Of a stretch of DNA of 64,000 nucleotides, positions 33,179 through 44,800 are shown in pieces (the stretch's first letter is position 1; every line of letters begins with the position of its first letter). The stretch is from Pseudofabraea citricarpa (lineage: Eukaryota > Ascomycota > Leotiomycetes > Helotiales > Dermateaceae): NCBI GenBank assembly GCA_029641185.1, contig JAPWGK010000012.1, forward strand, positions 1,054,001 to 1,118,000. The letters run 5' to 3'. The notes beneath the pieces are model-generated. The model was not told where the DNA came from, ran no database searches, and worked only from the letters and a program-made list of their open reading frames with translations. A program made the translations under genes and the position numbers.

Positions 33179-35799
33179 ATGTCTTCAGAAGGAGACTCAG
33201 CCTCGTCCGCCACGCAGCCCAAATTTTCCAGGTACCGATCTGTACGGCAGGGCGCAAGGAATCCTCCGCCGACATCGATGCCAGACTTGAAGAATCAAGA
33301 TGGGCAGATCACTAGAAGCATGTCCCGCTACCGTCGGTCAAGACCGATCTCGAGACCAGAGCATTATGCTCCTCCGGCACCTCCTACACCCCAGATCCCG
33401 CAAGCATTCGATCAATCACAAACCTTGAAGTCACGCCGTGTAACGGCGCCAATTGGGGGTCCTGATATAAGACCACCACCGCAGCGGCAGTACTCTGCAG
33501 ATGCACCTCGAGAATCGGGAAGCGACCGGAGAAAACGGCAAGCACTGGAGGCACTAGCAAGGGAAGAGCAGGCATACAGACTGCGAAAGGAGAGAGAAGA
33601 GCGGGACAGAATCTTAAAGCAACAAAGGGCTGAACAGGAGGCGCATGAGGCCGCGCAACATGAAATCACCGAGGAAGAAGCGCAAAGGATTTTGGCGGAG
33701 ACGAAACGAAAGGATTTGGAAAGACTAGAAGCTGAACTAGAAGCTGCTCCTGCACCAAGAGTTGTGACTCCCAAGGAGAAGTTTGGATTCTTTTCACGAA
33801 AGAAAATGGCACCACAACAAGTGCCACAGCCAGGGCAATTTGTAGCTTCGCAGGCGCCAGAAAGTAGAGGGATTCTTGGTATGGGACGATTGAAGAGCAA
33901 CGAAGTTCCAATCCGAGGAATAGAACAAGGTGGTGGTGGTATTGTTCCCGGAACAGATGCGCCAAAATCAGCCGTCAATGCTGGTGATAGAGTAAGTTTT
34001 GTAGCTCTTGGTTACAGGTCAAATGCTAACCAGCTCGGTAGACCGTTACAATACGCTATAATCAATCTTCAATATCTCTTCCGGTAAATCCAGGGACTAC
34101 GCCAAAAGATCTTGTCTACACGGCAGCAAATATCTTAAGTGGAAATATCAATCCGTCAACCGCAATACTTCTTGAGTCATATTCGAAGCTAGGCCTCGAG
34201 CGCCGGATCCGTCGATATGAACATGTTCGTGATGTGATGAACTCTTGGGACCGTGATACACAGAATTATCTGCTCCTTCAAAATTCCGACTCACCTGTCC
34301 ATGATCGAAATACTCTTGAAGCAGCCTCCATTCCAAGAGAAGCGCCTGGAGACTTCAGAGCAGTCTTGTACCATTCGCAAAAACCTGGAAAATGGAACAA
34401 GCGCTGCGTTACCCTCCTAAAGTCTGGTCAAATTTTCATGTCCAAGAGGCTTAATGCAATGCTTGGCGAGAAAGATGTCGAGAATCTCTGCCATGTTTCA
34501 GATTTTGATATCTATACTCCAACGCGTTTGCAGATTCGCAAACATATCGATCCACCGAAGAAGTATTGCTATGCCATCAAAAGTCAACAGAAGACAACAG
34601 TGTTTTTGAATACCGAGAACTTTGTTCACTTCTTCTGTACGAATAATGAAGAATTGGCAGAGGAATGGTTTGCAGCAGTGCAATCCTGGCGCAGTTGGTA
34701 TCTTGTCAACAGGATGGGCGAAGGACAGAAGAAGAGCCAGGTCGCTGTGCCGCCAACTCAGGCGGCACCTGGAATTCAGATCCGGCCAGCAACAAAAGCA
34801 GGTCCCGGTCATGCACGTACAGCCTCAGCAGACAATACACCCTACACAATCGGATCTTTCACGCCTTTGATGAGCAAAGATAGATTAAACTCAACTCAAG
34901 AAGCAGATTTCGACTCGGAGGAGGAGAATAGACCTCTTCAAATTCCATTCCATCTACGCAACGTATCTCCAAATCCTCGGCGTGAAAGCAGGAGGCACCC
35001 ACCAATTGTTTCATACCGCGTACCCGAATCGACAGCATCTGAAGGGGATGGCGACTTTGCCGCCAACGGTTTACTCGGAAGAACATACACCCAGCGCCAA
35101 AAAGCTCAGAAGCAGAAGGAAGATGCGTCCAATCCATTTGGTGAAGGTTCAACACTCGTAAACGATACTGGCACACTAGTATCAAGGCAGCGAACGCACT
35201 CTATGCGTTCTCAGAAGCGACCTGACACGGCTGGAAGGCCTGTGACAAGTGGTGGGTTGCAGCGCAATGCAAGCAAGCGAGAAATGCCTACACCATTACT
35301 CGATTTCACGCCTACCTTTGTTGAGCCGCCGCAATGGAACAAAGCTGGCAAGGGTCATGGCGTAGCAGCTCCACTGGGAGCGCCGCTCGTAGAAGCAGCA
35401 ACGACACCGGAAACTGGGTTTGAAGACCTACCGGGACGCCCTGTGACAAGTGGGGGATTGCAGCGCAACGCAAGCAGGCGAGAGCGAGAGAAGCCAACGC
35501 CGTTACTTGATTTCACGCCTACGTTCGTTGAACCGCCACAATGGAACAAGGCCGGGAAGGGCCATGGTGTAGCAGCTCCCTTGGGAGTGCCTCTGGTGGA
35601 GGCAGCAACAACGCCAGAATCTGGATTGGACGATATTCCAAAGCCAACAGTGTTCAGGAGGGAGAACTCAGTGAGGCCGTCAACTTCAAGACCCCCTACA
35701 TCTGGGGGTCGTCCAACAACAAGTAGCAGAGATCGAGACGGAGGAGCGTTTGTAAAAGGTGGATTGGTAGAAAAGATGGGTGCTGGGAATGGCCGCTGA
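33179..35799 (+). CDS. RA-PH domain adaptor protein
   Basis: Exons 33179..33991 and 34042..35799 give about 856 residues. Order: disordered N-terminus rich in Arg/Ser/Pro (1-120), a long charged coiled coil (about 120-190, EAL/REEQAYRLRKEREER type), a Ras-associating-like fold from about 272 (TVTIRYNQ ... TPKDLVYTAANIL ... LLESYSKLGLERRIRRYE), then a PH domain (about 370-470: FRAVLYHSQKPGKWNKRCVTLL ... WFAAVQSWRSWYL). RA followed directly by PH recalls the Grb7/RIAM (MIT/MRL) module, which links Ras-type GTPases to membranes. The tail has two near-identical 67/69-residue repeats (35233-35433 and 35434-35640), starting RPVTSGGLQRNAS. Splicing at AGA|GTAAGT and TAG|ACCG joins GDR to TVTIRY. Ras binding and lipid specificity are inference. 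Confidence 0.8.
35233..35640 (+). repeat. Two tandem in-frame repeats inside the RA-PH gene
   Basis: Unit 1 is 201 bp (67 codons), unit 2 is 207 bp (69 codons). Both encode PVTSGGLQRNAS, then TPLLDFTPTFVEPPQWNKAG and VAAPLG; unit 2 has two extra codons. Third-position differences show the duplication is not brand new. Confidence 0.9.
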
Positions 35800-36467
35800 G
35801 ACGAGTCACATGATCACATGCACGTGTAATGTGGAGTTGCTCCGCTGGACTTGGAGCAGAAATACGTCGGGAGTGCGGACGGAGCCAAAGTCTCTACACA
35901 GCTTGCTTACTGTTTCCTTTGTACCATAATACCCCACAATCATGATCTGAACGAATGCTATACCTACAAGAAGAAGTTTTCCAGACTGGTTCACTAGTGA
36001 TGAGTTGTAATTAGCATGCCAACTGTGATCTTGCCTTGGTACCGCTCAGTAGCTAGGTACCGCAGTGGCCATAAATCTCGCCTTGTATTGCTGTCCACTA
36101 GGTGGATGGATTGTTTGGTGCCGTTCTATTGCTAGGGTGTAGTTAGTGAAACGGTCATATTAATATCTCAACCATCTTGGAAGTCAAGAAAACAGCACGT
36201 GTGTGCGCAGTGCTTGCAGTACTTTCTCTAATTCACCAAAGTCGCACGCGAGCATCGAGCATCAAATCCAGTCGTCTTTAAAACACCATCAACACGGCAC
36301 AAAACATATCCATCTCTTCACAACTACATCACATACTCCTATCATACCTGCCATACTCCATCACAACTACCATCATCGTCACCAAAAGACCTATCAGAGC
36401 TTACCACTCAATTTTCTCCCCAAACCATCACCTTTCTCCCCAAACCATCACCTTTCGCGCGGCAACC
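35800..36467. other. Tandem intergenic spacer
   Basis: 668 bp. The leader just before the ATG at 36468 has an 18-bp direct repeat of CAAACCATCACCTTTC/CCC (36421-36456). No other gene. Confidence 0.5.
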
Positions 36468-37082
36468 ATGTGTGTGCAAACCACCCAAGTTTACCGCCAA
36501 TGCGGATGCCGCAATATCTCTTATTCTATCTGCTACGATCACATCGAGTACACGCGTAAGCAGATTGACGACAAACCATGCCCGAAATCTCAGATCAAGT
36601 TCCTCGGTTCTATAGAAGGAGGTCGCGTCGGCACACGCAACCATCCTGGCCCTTGCCCGCGCTTCCATACTTCTTATACCTTTCAATCCAAGGCGGAAGC
36701 AGAGCGTGAAGCGCGAAGCAAGTTGTGGAGCCAGAAAGAAATCAAGAAGGAAGGTTCCAAAGGTTTTCATGGCATGTGGAACGCGTCCAATAAACTTGGC
36801 GGTCTTGAACTTGCAACTTCGAGCTCGGGTCTTCCTAAGATGCAGGATGAAGAGATGCAGGCGGCTGGCGAGATTAAAGTTGAAGCTGAGCAGCATGGCA
36901 TGGAACTTGATGAGCCCCCCTCGCAACCTGCCAGTCCGCCCACTGCGAAGAGACGAAGAGGAAGATTTCCACAAGGTCCCATTATGGACGTCGATGTTCC
37001 TCCATTTGGGTCTGTAATGGAGGGCACTGGAGACTTCAATGAGGAAGAGGCCGGAAGAGATTGGAGAGGGACAAGTAATTGA
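36468..37082 (+). CDS. Cys-rich small protein, paralogue 1
   Basis: Intronless, 204 residues, no recognised domain. The N-terminus carries a Cys/His pattern: MC, then YRQCGCRN, ICYDHIEYTRKQID and PC. The same order (MC, Y/RCGC, IC-HI-T-KQID, PC) is repeated in the next gene, so the two are paralogues. Spacing of Cys and His suggests a metal site, but no named zinc finger fits. A basic/acidic disordered tail follows, with a PxxKRRRGRF nuclear-localisation-like patch near residue 160. No signal peptide. Function unknown. Confidence 0.65.
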   Translation: MCVQTTQVYRQCGCRNISYSICYDHIEYTRKQIDDKPCPKSQIKFLGSIEGGRVGTRNHPGPCPRFHTSYTFQSKAEAEREARSKLWSQKEIKKEGSKGFHGMWNASNKLGGLELATSSSGLPKMQDEEMQAAGEIKVEAEQHGMELDEPPSQPASPPTAKRRRGRFPQGPIMDVDVPPFGSVMEGTGDFNEEEAGRDWRGTSN

Positions 37083-37440
37083 GATAGACTCTGGCTCTTG
37101 GATGTTCGTGGCATAATTGAGAGGAAAGAGCATTCATACCAAGCCGAGAACGACAAAACTCAATACCCCGTCTGCGCCTACCTGTATTGTACAATCCTGT
37201 AATGATAAATTCAAGAGCAGAACCATCTTGATACTTCTTGATACTCCATTCTTCTTCTCAACATTCATCAGCATAACTTTTCGTGAGAGTATCCGTTCAT
37301 TTCAAAAGCACAATTTCAGCATCACCACCAAACCCAACCCATACTCCAATACGAATTATCGAAAGCTCTCAATCTTACCAACCCCCTTCAAAACACTCAC
37401 ATGATAAGGCAGCTCTGACTGTCTATCTCCAAAAGACAAT
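37083..37440. other. Spacer between the Cys-rich paralogues
   Basis: 358 bp with no gene; it should carry the promoter of the second paralogue. Confidence 0.5.
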
Positions 37441-37947
37441 ATGTGTCTCGATCTTATAACTTATGACGAGCGCTGTGGCTGTCAGGAAACTCACCATGTG
37501 ATCTGTCATCCTCACATTCTGCACACACACAAGCAAATCGACAACGAGCCATGCATAGAATCAGTGGAGCACCGTATGCATAGCCCATGCCCATGCCGAG
37601 ATTTATCTCATGGGTCATTGATTTCCAACAGCTACATATTTGAATACGAACACATCTTCGTAGCTCGAGCAGAGGATGGTGAGCGGATTGCTTGGGGGAG
37701 TGCTCTTGGCCCAGAGAAGAATGTCATAGGGTTGACGGACAGACAGAAGCAGGTCCTAGATGAGATTATGAAGGAGCGAGAGCTTGAGAAAGAGAAGAAC
37801 AGCCAGTGTGTACCTTGGAAATCCGAAAGAGGCGTTAAGGCAGGTTCAAAAGCGATGAAGCAAAGCAAAAAGTCAGGTCCCCCTCAACCAAAGGCAAAAA
37901 TGTTGAAATGGACCCGGCTGGCTCTCTTGCAAAAGCCTCGTGCATAA
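37441..37947 (+). CDS. Cys-rich small protein, paralogue 2
   Basis: Intronless, 168 residues, same strand and 358 bp downstream of paralogue 1. Shared N-terminal pattern: MC, YDERCGCQET, VICHPHI, HTHKQIDNEPC; then a second cluster HSPCPCRD that in paralogue 1 is PGPCPRFH. The C-terminal half has diverged and is Lys-rich. This looks like a tandem duplicate followed by divergence. No recognised domain or signal peptide; function unknown. Confidence 0.65.
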   Translation: MCLDLITYDERCGCQETHHVICHPHILHTHKQIDNEPCIESVEHRMHSPCPCRDLSHGSLISNSYIFEYEHIFVARAEDGERIAWGSALGPEKNVIGLTDRQKQVLDEIMKERELEKEKNSQCVPWKSERGVKAGSKAMKQSKKSGPPQPKAKMLKWTRLALLQKPRA

Positions 37948-38872
37948 AGGGACCTTGCAGATTTCTCGGGTTATGGTCTGGTGTATCAATATTAGACTAG
38001 GTTTGATGCAGCTCTGTTCGAGTCAACACTTTCCCACAGTGAATTGAATCCCCAAGAACTTGAAGTTCATCAATTTTGATCATAGGGCAAATTCTGAATA
38101 GGTGACCCAATCAGTAAAGGTCTAGAACAATAACCCAGCGTAGCTAGCAAGAACATCCATCGCCAAGTCTTCAAGTATCCCCTCGGATGTTAATGACTAA
38201 AAAATCATTAAGAGTTTGAATGTCCCTTGTAGGTAATGATCTGGTGACAGATTCAATCTATTCTTCCAAGCCGTTTAGATAAGCTTCAAATTGATATATG
38301 CAAGCCATGGTATTTAGCCGCCAGACGATCGGACCTAGGATCCCGGCTAGGCTTTCGGGATTGCATGTATATCCTCAAAAATGTAACGCTGCTACTAATT
38401 CCAGCTCTTCTTACCATAGATCTTGAAAGATTGGTAAGATTTGTAATGCTTTTGAGGCTTTTTGTTTTGTATTTTACCCCAGCACTCTCCTTTCACCCGG
38501 CACTCGCTTATTCCCCACACATCCCCGGAAAGGAGAGGAAGTTGAAATGTGCCTACTTTGGGATATTTAGATTGAAAGATTTGAGTAAGAAGGCGAGTCT
38601 TCTTTTTCTGCCTGCATGATTCGTCAAATTTAGGTCAGTTGATGCGACGCTTCCAGCCCAAAAGAGGGAAGTTTAAGCCCAGAAAAGCCATCTTTGAGCA
38701 AAGCATATCCGAATGACTCGCCTTGTTACCAATCCATGCATACAGCAAAATGAGGAAGATCAGCAAATCTTTATATCTCCTCCTCAATCTCTCGTTTTCC
38801 CTTCTCGTCATTTCACATCCTCAAGCCCCTATCCCAAGCTCGCGTAAATAGTTGTCTTGGCAGATCATCATC
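37948..38872. other. 925-bp spacer upstream of the LPMO gene
   Basis: Contains the promoter of the AA9 gene with clustered CreA-like sites and a TTTATATC element near 38770. An 84-codon frame at 38365-38619 has no recognisable domain and overlaps the CreA-like cluster, so I do not call it. Confidence 0.5.
38477..38528. promoter_or_regulatory. Three clustered CreA-type (SYGGRG) motifs
   Basis: CCCCAG at 38477-38482, CCCCAC at 38513-38518 and CCCCGG at 38523-38528 all fit the reverse complement of the CreA/Cre1 consensus SYGGRG. They lie 345-396 bp upstream of the AA9 start. Glucose repression of this gene is the expected consequence, not shown. Confidence 0.45.
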
Positions 38873-40237
38873 ATGTCTTCTTCTGTAGGAAAGCTCACTG
38901 CCATCTTGGGCTTACTCGCGAGTCAAGTCTCTGGTCACTGTGAGATACCTCTTCCTCTCCAATCAAGGATCACAACAAAGTTCTAACCAGCCTTTTGAAA
39001 GACATCTTCCAACAACTCACTCATGGTGGAGTTACGTACTCACCATTTCGTAAGTTCTTTCTCATTCGGTATTTTCTATGTCGCTTCGGGAATAAGGGCT
39101 GATATGGGACTTGGTAGAGTATATTCGGCAGAATACCAACTATAATTCCCCAGTCACGGATCTCACTTCGAATGATTTACGGTGCAATGAAGGAGGCGGG
39201 ACGGGAGGATCGACACAGACGATTACGGTATCTGCAGGCGATTCGTTCTCATTCACGTCTGATACAGCAGTATATCACAACGGACCTCTCTCTATGTAAG
39301 TCTCAGTCCTATATCTCTCGAGACAAGAGAGCTGATTGGTTGAAATTAGATATATGTCCAAAGCACCCAGCTCGGCTGCTACGTACGACGGCTCGGGACA
39401 ATGGTTTAAGATTCTAGATTTAGGGCCAACATTTGATGCGAGCGGTACTTCAACATGGCCACTGGCCCGTGAGTCTTTTTTCCCCCCCTCCCCTGGCCTC
39501 TTCAACCCGAAACTAAGACATCTTCTCGGAAAAGAGACATATTCGTATAAAATTCCCACCGCGCTTCCGAATGGCGACTATCTCCTACGAATCCAACAGC
39601 TTGGGATCCACAACCCTTATCCAGCAGGAATCCCCCAGGTGCGTTTGAGCCCCCCGTTGTTCCTAAGACGAACAAGAAAGAAAAGCTAACAAGACCCCCG
39701 AAAGTTCTATATAGGGTGTGCACAAGTCACCGTCGTAAATGGCGGATCGGGATCTCCCAGTCCTCTAGTTTCCATTCCTGGATTTATCACTGGTTCTGAA
39801 CCAGGCTATACTGTACCTTTCCACTCTCCTTGTCCTTCCCTCGGTTCTCAAACTCACAATACATAAACTAACATCTACACAGGTAAACATCTATAGTAAC
39901 GTAAGCATGCTCCCCCTCCCCTCTACTTAATTCCATTCGGCGGCTGACAATTCCCCCTCTTTAGTTCAAGAACTATACTGTACCAGGACCAGCAGTATGG
40001 GCAGGACAGAACTCGAACTCCGGTGGTGGTGGTGGCGGCGTGACGACAACAGCGACGAAACCTGTTACCGCAACACCAACGACCCTGAAGACTACTACAA
40101 CGCCCACACAGACGCAAGTGGCGGGTACGGTTCCTAGATATGGACAATGCGGAGGTCAGGGTTGGACGGGGGCAACGGCTTGTGTTGCACCGTATACATG
40201 TACGCCTAATGGGGCTTATTACAGCCAGTGTCTGTGA
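38873..40237 (+). CDS. AA9 lytic polysaccharide monooxygenase with C-terminal CBM1
   Basis: Secreted copper enzyme that oxidatively cleaves cellulose or related glucans. Eight exons: 38873..38939, 39002..39049, 39118..39295, 39350..39468, 39535..39638, 39705..39812, 39883..39900, 39965..40237; 304 residues. Exon 7 is only 18 nt. The signal peptide ends ASQVSG, exposing His22 as the mature N-terminal His of the copper histidine brace. The second His is in VYHNGP; the axial Tyr lies in the IPQFYIGCAQ block, with [17 protein letters not shown] before it. A Thr-rich linker ([14 protein letters not shown]) leads to a CBM1 cellulose-binding domain, [15 protein letters not shown] to YYSQCL. All seven introns restore the AA9 consensus. 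C1 or C4 regiospecificity cannot be read. Confidence 0.93.
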
Positions 40238-40525
40238 AGAGGAGGAAGAATCTGGAGGAAATCGTAGGAGGATTTTTTACATGGATTTCTGAGAGGGATG
40301 AGGAAGTAGATGGCAATCTGGGGGCACGTCTGTTTGAGCTTCATTACAACCCTCAAGCTCTGCTTGGTATGGGGCGTTCCTAGTGACTGAGTAAATGCTA
40401 AATTGTGATTCAATAAACGTTCTCGATAGGTTTTACTTCTAGCGCAGAGGAGGATATGTCGGATTGGCTCTTTGCTCGCTTGACTTATTGGCTATTTACT
40501 GGGTAACGAGAGGTAGGAATAATTC

Positions 40526-41218
40526 TCATACTCCTGAGTTTAGACTCTCCATGACAACACCCATCCTGGAATTCCACTTCTCAGGCTCGCTCTCGCCTCC
40601 ATCGGCGGGTAACAACAACGAGTCGCCATTCTGGAGAAAAGCTTCCTTGAGCGTACATCTCCCAGCTTCCATAAACCCCAACGAGTCATAAAGCTTCCTC
40701 ACAGCCAAGTTCTTCGGATGCAGAAAAATCCTGACTCTTGCCGGCTTAGCTGCTTCAGCGGACGCAAAATCCACAGCTCCAGCAATCAACATCTTGGCAA
40801 GTCCTTTGCCGCGATGCGCAGGGCTGGCATACAAAGCCGTCATCTGCCATCTCGTCTCATCACCATCGCCCCCAAGTGGTCTAGCATCACCGCGGCCGGC
40901 CTCTAGTAGCTCAAATGATTCCCTACTGAACGGCCCCAGCAGTGTCACCTTACCGACCCATTCACCATGCTCGAGCGTTCGCCGCTCCTCTGGTGCATCT
41001 GCTGGGTGTGCCACACACACAAAAAGATGAGTGTTGGGCCGGGAGACACGTGCAATCCAGTCTGATGGAGTGAGCGCGGATTCTATGGCAAACGTTGTGG
41101 CAAATGCTGCTGCTGATGTTGTCAAGGCGTTTAAGCGAAGAGCAGAGAAGCGCCCGGCGAGAAAGGCTACATCAGGCGAAGTGGCGGGTAAACGGTGGAT
41201 TGAATACTCGAAGGACAT
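40526..41218 (-). CDS. GNAT-family N-acetyltransferase
   Basis: Single exon, 230 residues. The GNAT core is clear: beta-4 WQMTALYASPAHRGKGLAKMLI gives the acetyl-CoA pyrophosphate-binding R/Q-x-x-G-x-G/A motif (HRGKGLAKML), and VRIFLHPKNLAVRKLYDSLGF is motif B. Residues 20-75 form the variable N-terminal lobe. The substrate is unknown; small amines, aminoacyl groups and protein N-termini are all possible. The start at 41218 is the first ATG. It is transcribed away from the AA9 gene's 3' side only in orientation (convergent). Confidence 0.88.
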   Translation of the reverse strand: MSFEYSIHRLPATSPDVAFLAGRFSALRLNALTTSAAAFATTFAIESALTPSDWIARVSRPNTHLFVCVAHPADAPEERRTLEHGEWVGKVTLLGPFSRESFELLEAGRGDARPLGGDGDETRWQMTALYASPAHRGKGLAKMLIAGAVDFASAEAAKPARVRIFLHPKNLAVRKLYDSLGFMEAGRCTLKEAFLQNGDSLLLPADGGESEPEKWNSRMGVVMESLNSGV

Positions 41219-41846
41219 CTTTTGATGCTCAGAATTGGTTCCAGGAATGACAAGGGATTTGGTCGAGAATGGGCGTCAGCTGTTCTTCTTTTACTGCAGG
41301 CAAATCAGGCTGAATAAGCGGCTATTCGTTTTCCACATGTGGAATTCTATCGTCATGTTGATTACTGAACATGAAGACACAAGAATAACAGTATCCCGTA
41401 CCTTTTCCTGTACACTCGAATATTGTGCTCGTTAAAGCTCAGAGAAACACGGTCCCCTTGCGAATTCTCTGCTGCGTTGATTCTGTACATCCAAATGTCA
41501 GCTCGGGATAAAGTTAGTTCTGGCTTGTAATTCGCTCACTTGCAAAAATATCCCCTATGCTCACTGTGCAGTAAATTAAGAATGAGATGAAAAATGAAAA
41601 CTTTCTATGAACTACAAGTTTATAAAGAGGCCATATGTTGACTTGTCAAGCACACCGACTGAAACAACTTTCTGGTCTGTCGTTTGAAGTGGACTTGAAG
41701 AGACAAGGTCCTTGATCGTATCGCACAAGTCAGCCGACTTTATTCAAAGTTAACTGCAATGTCTTCAATGTACTGAGGATACTATAATGCTTCCTCCCCT
41801 CTGATTATGTAAAGTTGGTAGAACAATGTCTTCCCAGCCGGACGTC
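41219..41846. other. Intergenic spacer
   Basis: 628 bp with the promoter of the acetyltransferase (minus) and the 3' end of the hydantoinase gene. No gene or repeat seen. Confidence 0.5.
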
Positions 41847-44800
41847 TCATGAGTCTGCATACTCATCGATAACGCTCTTTGGCTTTTGAAACTTTCCTAA
41901 TGGCACATACGCAACATCCTTCATGCCAAAGCCCTTCGGCCCACCAAGTTCTATACCACGAGCAGTCGACGTCCATTTCTCTGACGCAACAATACCAATG
42001 ACGATGACCAACAGTCCATACCTATACTCGGGAGTTCCAATAGCTTCACCATTTTGGGCGTCAATAACGCAGATTAGATCAGGCACAATACCAACAACCT
42101 GCCAAGTTCATTAGTGAATGGTTATCTTTATTTATGCAACAAATACTGACTGTCTCACTCCCATCAGCTTCAATTTGATACGCAGCAATGTTCTCGTTCT
42201 TGAATGGTATCTTCATCCTGCCTCTGTATTGGATCTTGTCAGGCAAAGATTCCTCACTTGAATCTGTTCCTTCAATAATAACTTCTCCATATACATGGCC
42301 CATACGGAGGGTTCTATCGCATCCTACGATTTTGCCCTTGAAGAGGATTTTGGCAGAGCCATTGCCACCAACTTCATCTATAATCGATTCTGCTACATTG
42401 TCAATTTGATTGAACTGGCGAGCTTTTGCGACAGCACGCCCTATGCGCCAAGATAACGAGATAGTATGCTCAACCACCCACTTCTTAGTGTCGGCTTGGA
42501 AAAGTGGTCAGCAGGTAGGTTCATGAAGAGGTATACGGATTGCCTACCTCCTGTCACTGGTCCCTCCGCACATCCAACACTAGAACCAAGCTGCGAAAGC
42601 CCAGCCCGGAATACTTTCTCTACCATGAGATCGCTAGTGGCTTTGGTCATGGACTATTTGGGAAGTTGTTAGCTAAGCTTCGGCTTCAGACCTTCGGAGA
42701 ACAAACCACAACATTTCCATTTCCATCACACATAACGCAAGGTAGGAATACCGCACGGCTACTCTCGAAGACAACTGGTGTTGTCTGCCACTTTACTGGA
42801 TATGCTCTACCCATCCAGTCACCATCCACAGTTGGAATATCCATCTGTGTGCTAGCTCCGAGAATCATACCCTGAAGGCCATTCCCTCCTCCAATTTCAA
42901 GTGCGATCATATGTGTTGGCTTTTTGGGTATTAGAGCCTGGAGCTCTTGCTGAGCTTCCATCATCTGATCTCCTTGGAGCTTTTCAATACCCACTGTTGG
43001 TGAACCAGACCCGCCTCCACATCCTATCATGTCATCATCTTTCAAGTCGTGGGGATTTATAACTCGAACAATACCACCTCCGCGTATGATAGCTCTTAAT
43101 CGCAACATGCTTGAGTATGGACTCCCACCACCTCCAGTCCCGAGAATATAGCAACCGATAGTAATCCAGTCAAGATCGATCTCAGAGATAATCCACTCCC
43201 TACTCTTGATCGTTGGTTTATAGGTATCAAAATCGAAGTCGTTCTCGCTTTCTTGCTTTGTCAGTTTTGTGGCGGAGGTTTCTTGCACTGCTTCTGGTAC
43301 GTCGTTGTTAAATTCAGTATCCGGGTATGCAGAGTCTTCTTCTGTATGGACCCGGGAGAGGTCGAAATCTCCAGCAGCTCGAATTATGATCCGAGACTTG
43401 TTAGCTATATACTGTAGAGTTTCGATGTTAGTCATAGATAATCTTCAGCCGAATGAAGTCTTACCTGCAGAGGAAGAGTCTCTATTTCCACAATTTTCAC
43501 CGAGTCTTTATTAGCTCCTCCATCGACAGCCCTCTCGATTGCACGAAGTGAGATCTCTTTGATGAGCTGCGCCGTGGTTTTTGATTCTGTGCTCTCCACC
43601 GTATCCACGACAGCACTAACTCTTGCAATTGCTGCACCTATAGCATTTGCCACCCCGGACCATTTTGGTTTCAATACCTTACTGGCACCTTTCAGCACAT
43701 CAGGGGCAATTATTGCACCACCACCAACCAGTAAGACGGGAAGGTCTTCTGGTGAGGTTTTCATCGTGTCAACAACCTTTTCAAGCATACTCTTTACAAT
43801 CGCCTTGTATTGAACGATATCTTCCCCCTTGATTGTTTCTTTCACAAGATCAATGTTGCCTATCTTGACATTCTGATCCAAAGCTACAGTGTAATCTGTA
43901 GTAGTGGGGGTTTTCCCGCCAAACACAAGTGCTTCTGTTTGGATTTGATAGCCAACGCTATCAGGTCCAACAGTCATCTTACCATCCAGCTTCCGAACGA
44001 TGGAACCACCTCCAAGTCCAATGCTAGATTCCATCAGCAATTAATCCCTAAGAACAATTCCAACTTACCTTTTTACGTCAGGGCACGAGAAGTTCATTCG
44101 CACACCACAGATTTCACTGAAAGCAGCTGCTTGCCGCGGAAACCCATTTGCTTGTAACAAACCTACATCTGTAGTTGTGCCACCTGCGCGGCTGTTAGTT
44201 CAACAACACACAAAAACCTCAGAGTTATATTACCAATGTCCACCACCATTAAGTTTTCTCTCGTCTCATTTTCTACCAAAAATGCTGCACCTCTCATGCT
44301 ATTCGTAGGACCACTGGAGAAAGTCCGAATTGGTAATCGTGCAGCTGTCTTTGCCAGTAGTACTGTCCCATCATTCTGTGTGATAAACAAAGGACATTTC
44401 AAGCCCAGCTTCTTGATGGGTTCTTGAAACGACTTGATCGTTTTTCTCGCGAAGGGGAGAATTGAAGCGTTGAGAATGGCTGCATTCTCCCGCTCTAAGA
44501 ACCCCAAGTTGGCCACTTCCTTCGAGAGAACAATGTCAGCATTTGGGAGAACAGTTTTGATGATTTCTGCTGTGCGTTCCTCCTGCTGGTAGATGGTATC
44601 TATGGGGCTGAAGATTCCATTGATCACGATACTGTTTATTCCTTTGGCTTTGATAATCTTGCACTGTTCCAGAATCTCTTCTTCGATAATATCCGAAATG
44701 GGATCACCATCAACTTATGATGATGTTAGCTCTGCAAGAAGTAGGTGCACTGAAGTATAGGTGCATGCAAAGGATGTGATTACCTTCGAGGCCACCTTTC

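Noticed and set aside
38365..38619. 84-codon plus-strand frame before the LPMO gene
   Set aside because: No domain, and it covers the CreA-like site cluster in the promoter.
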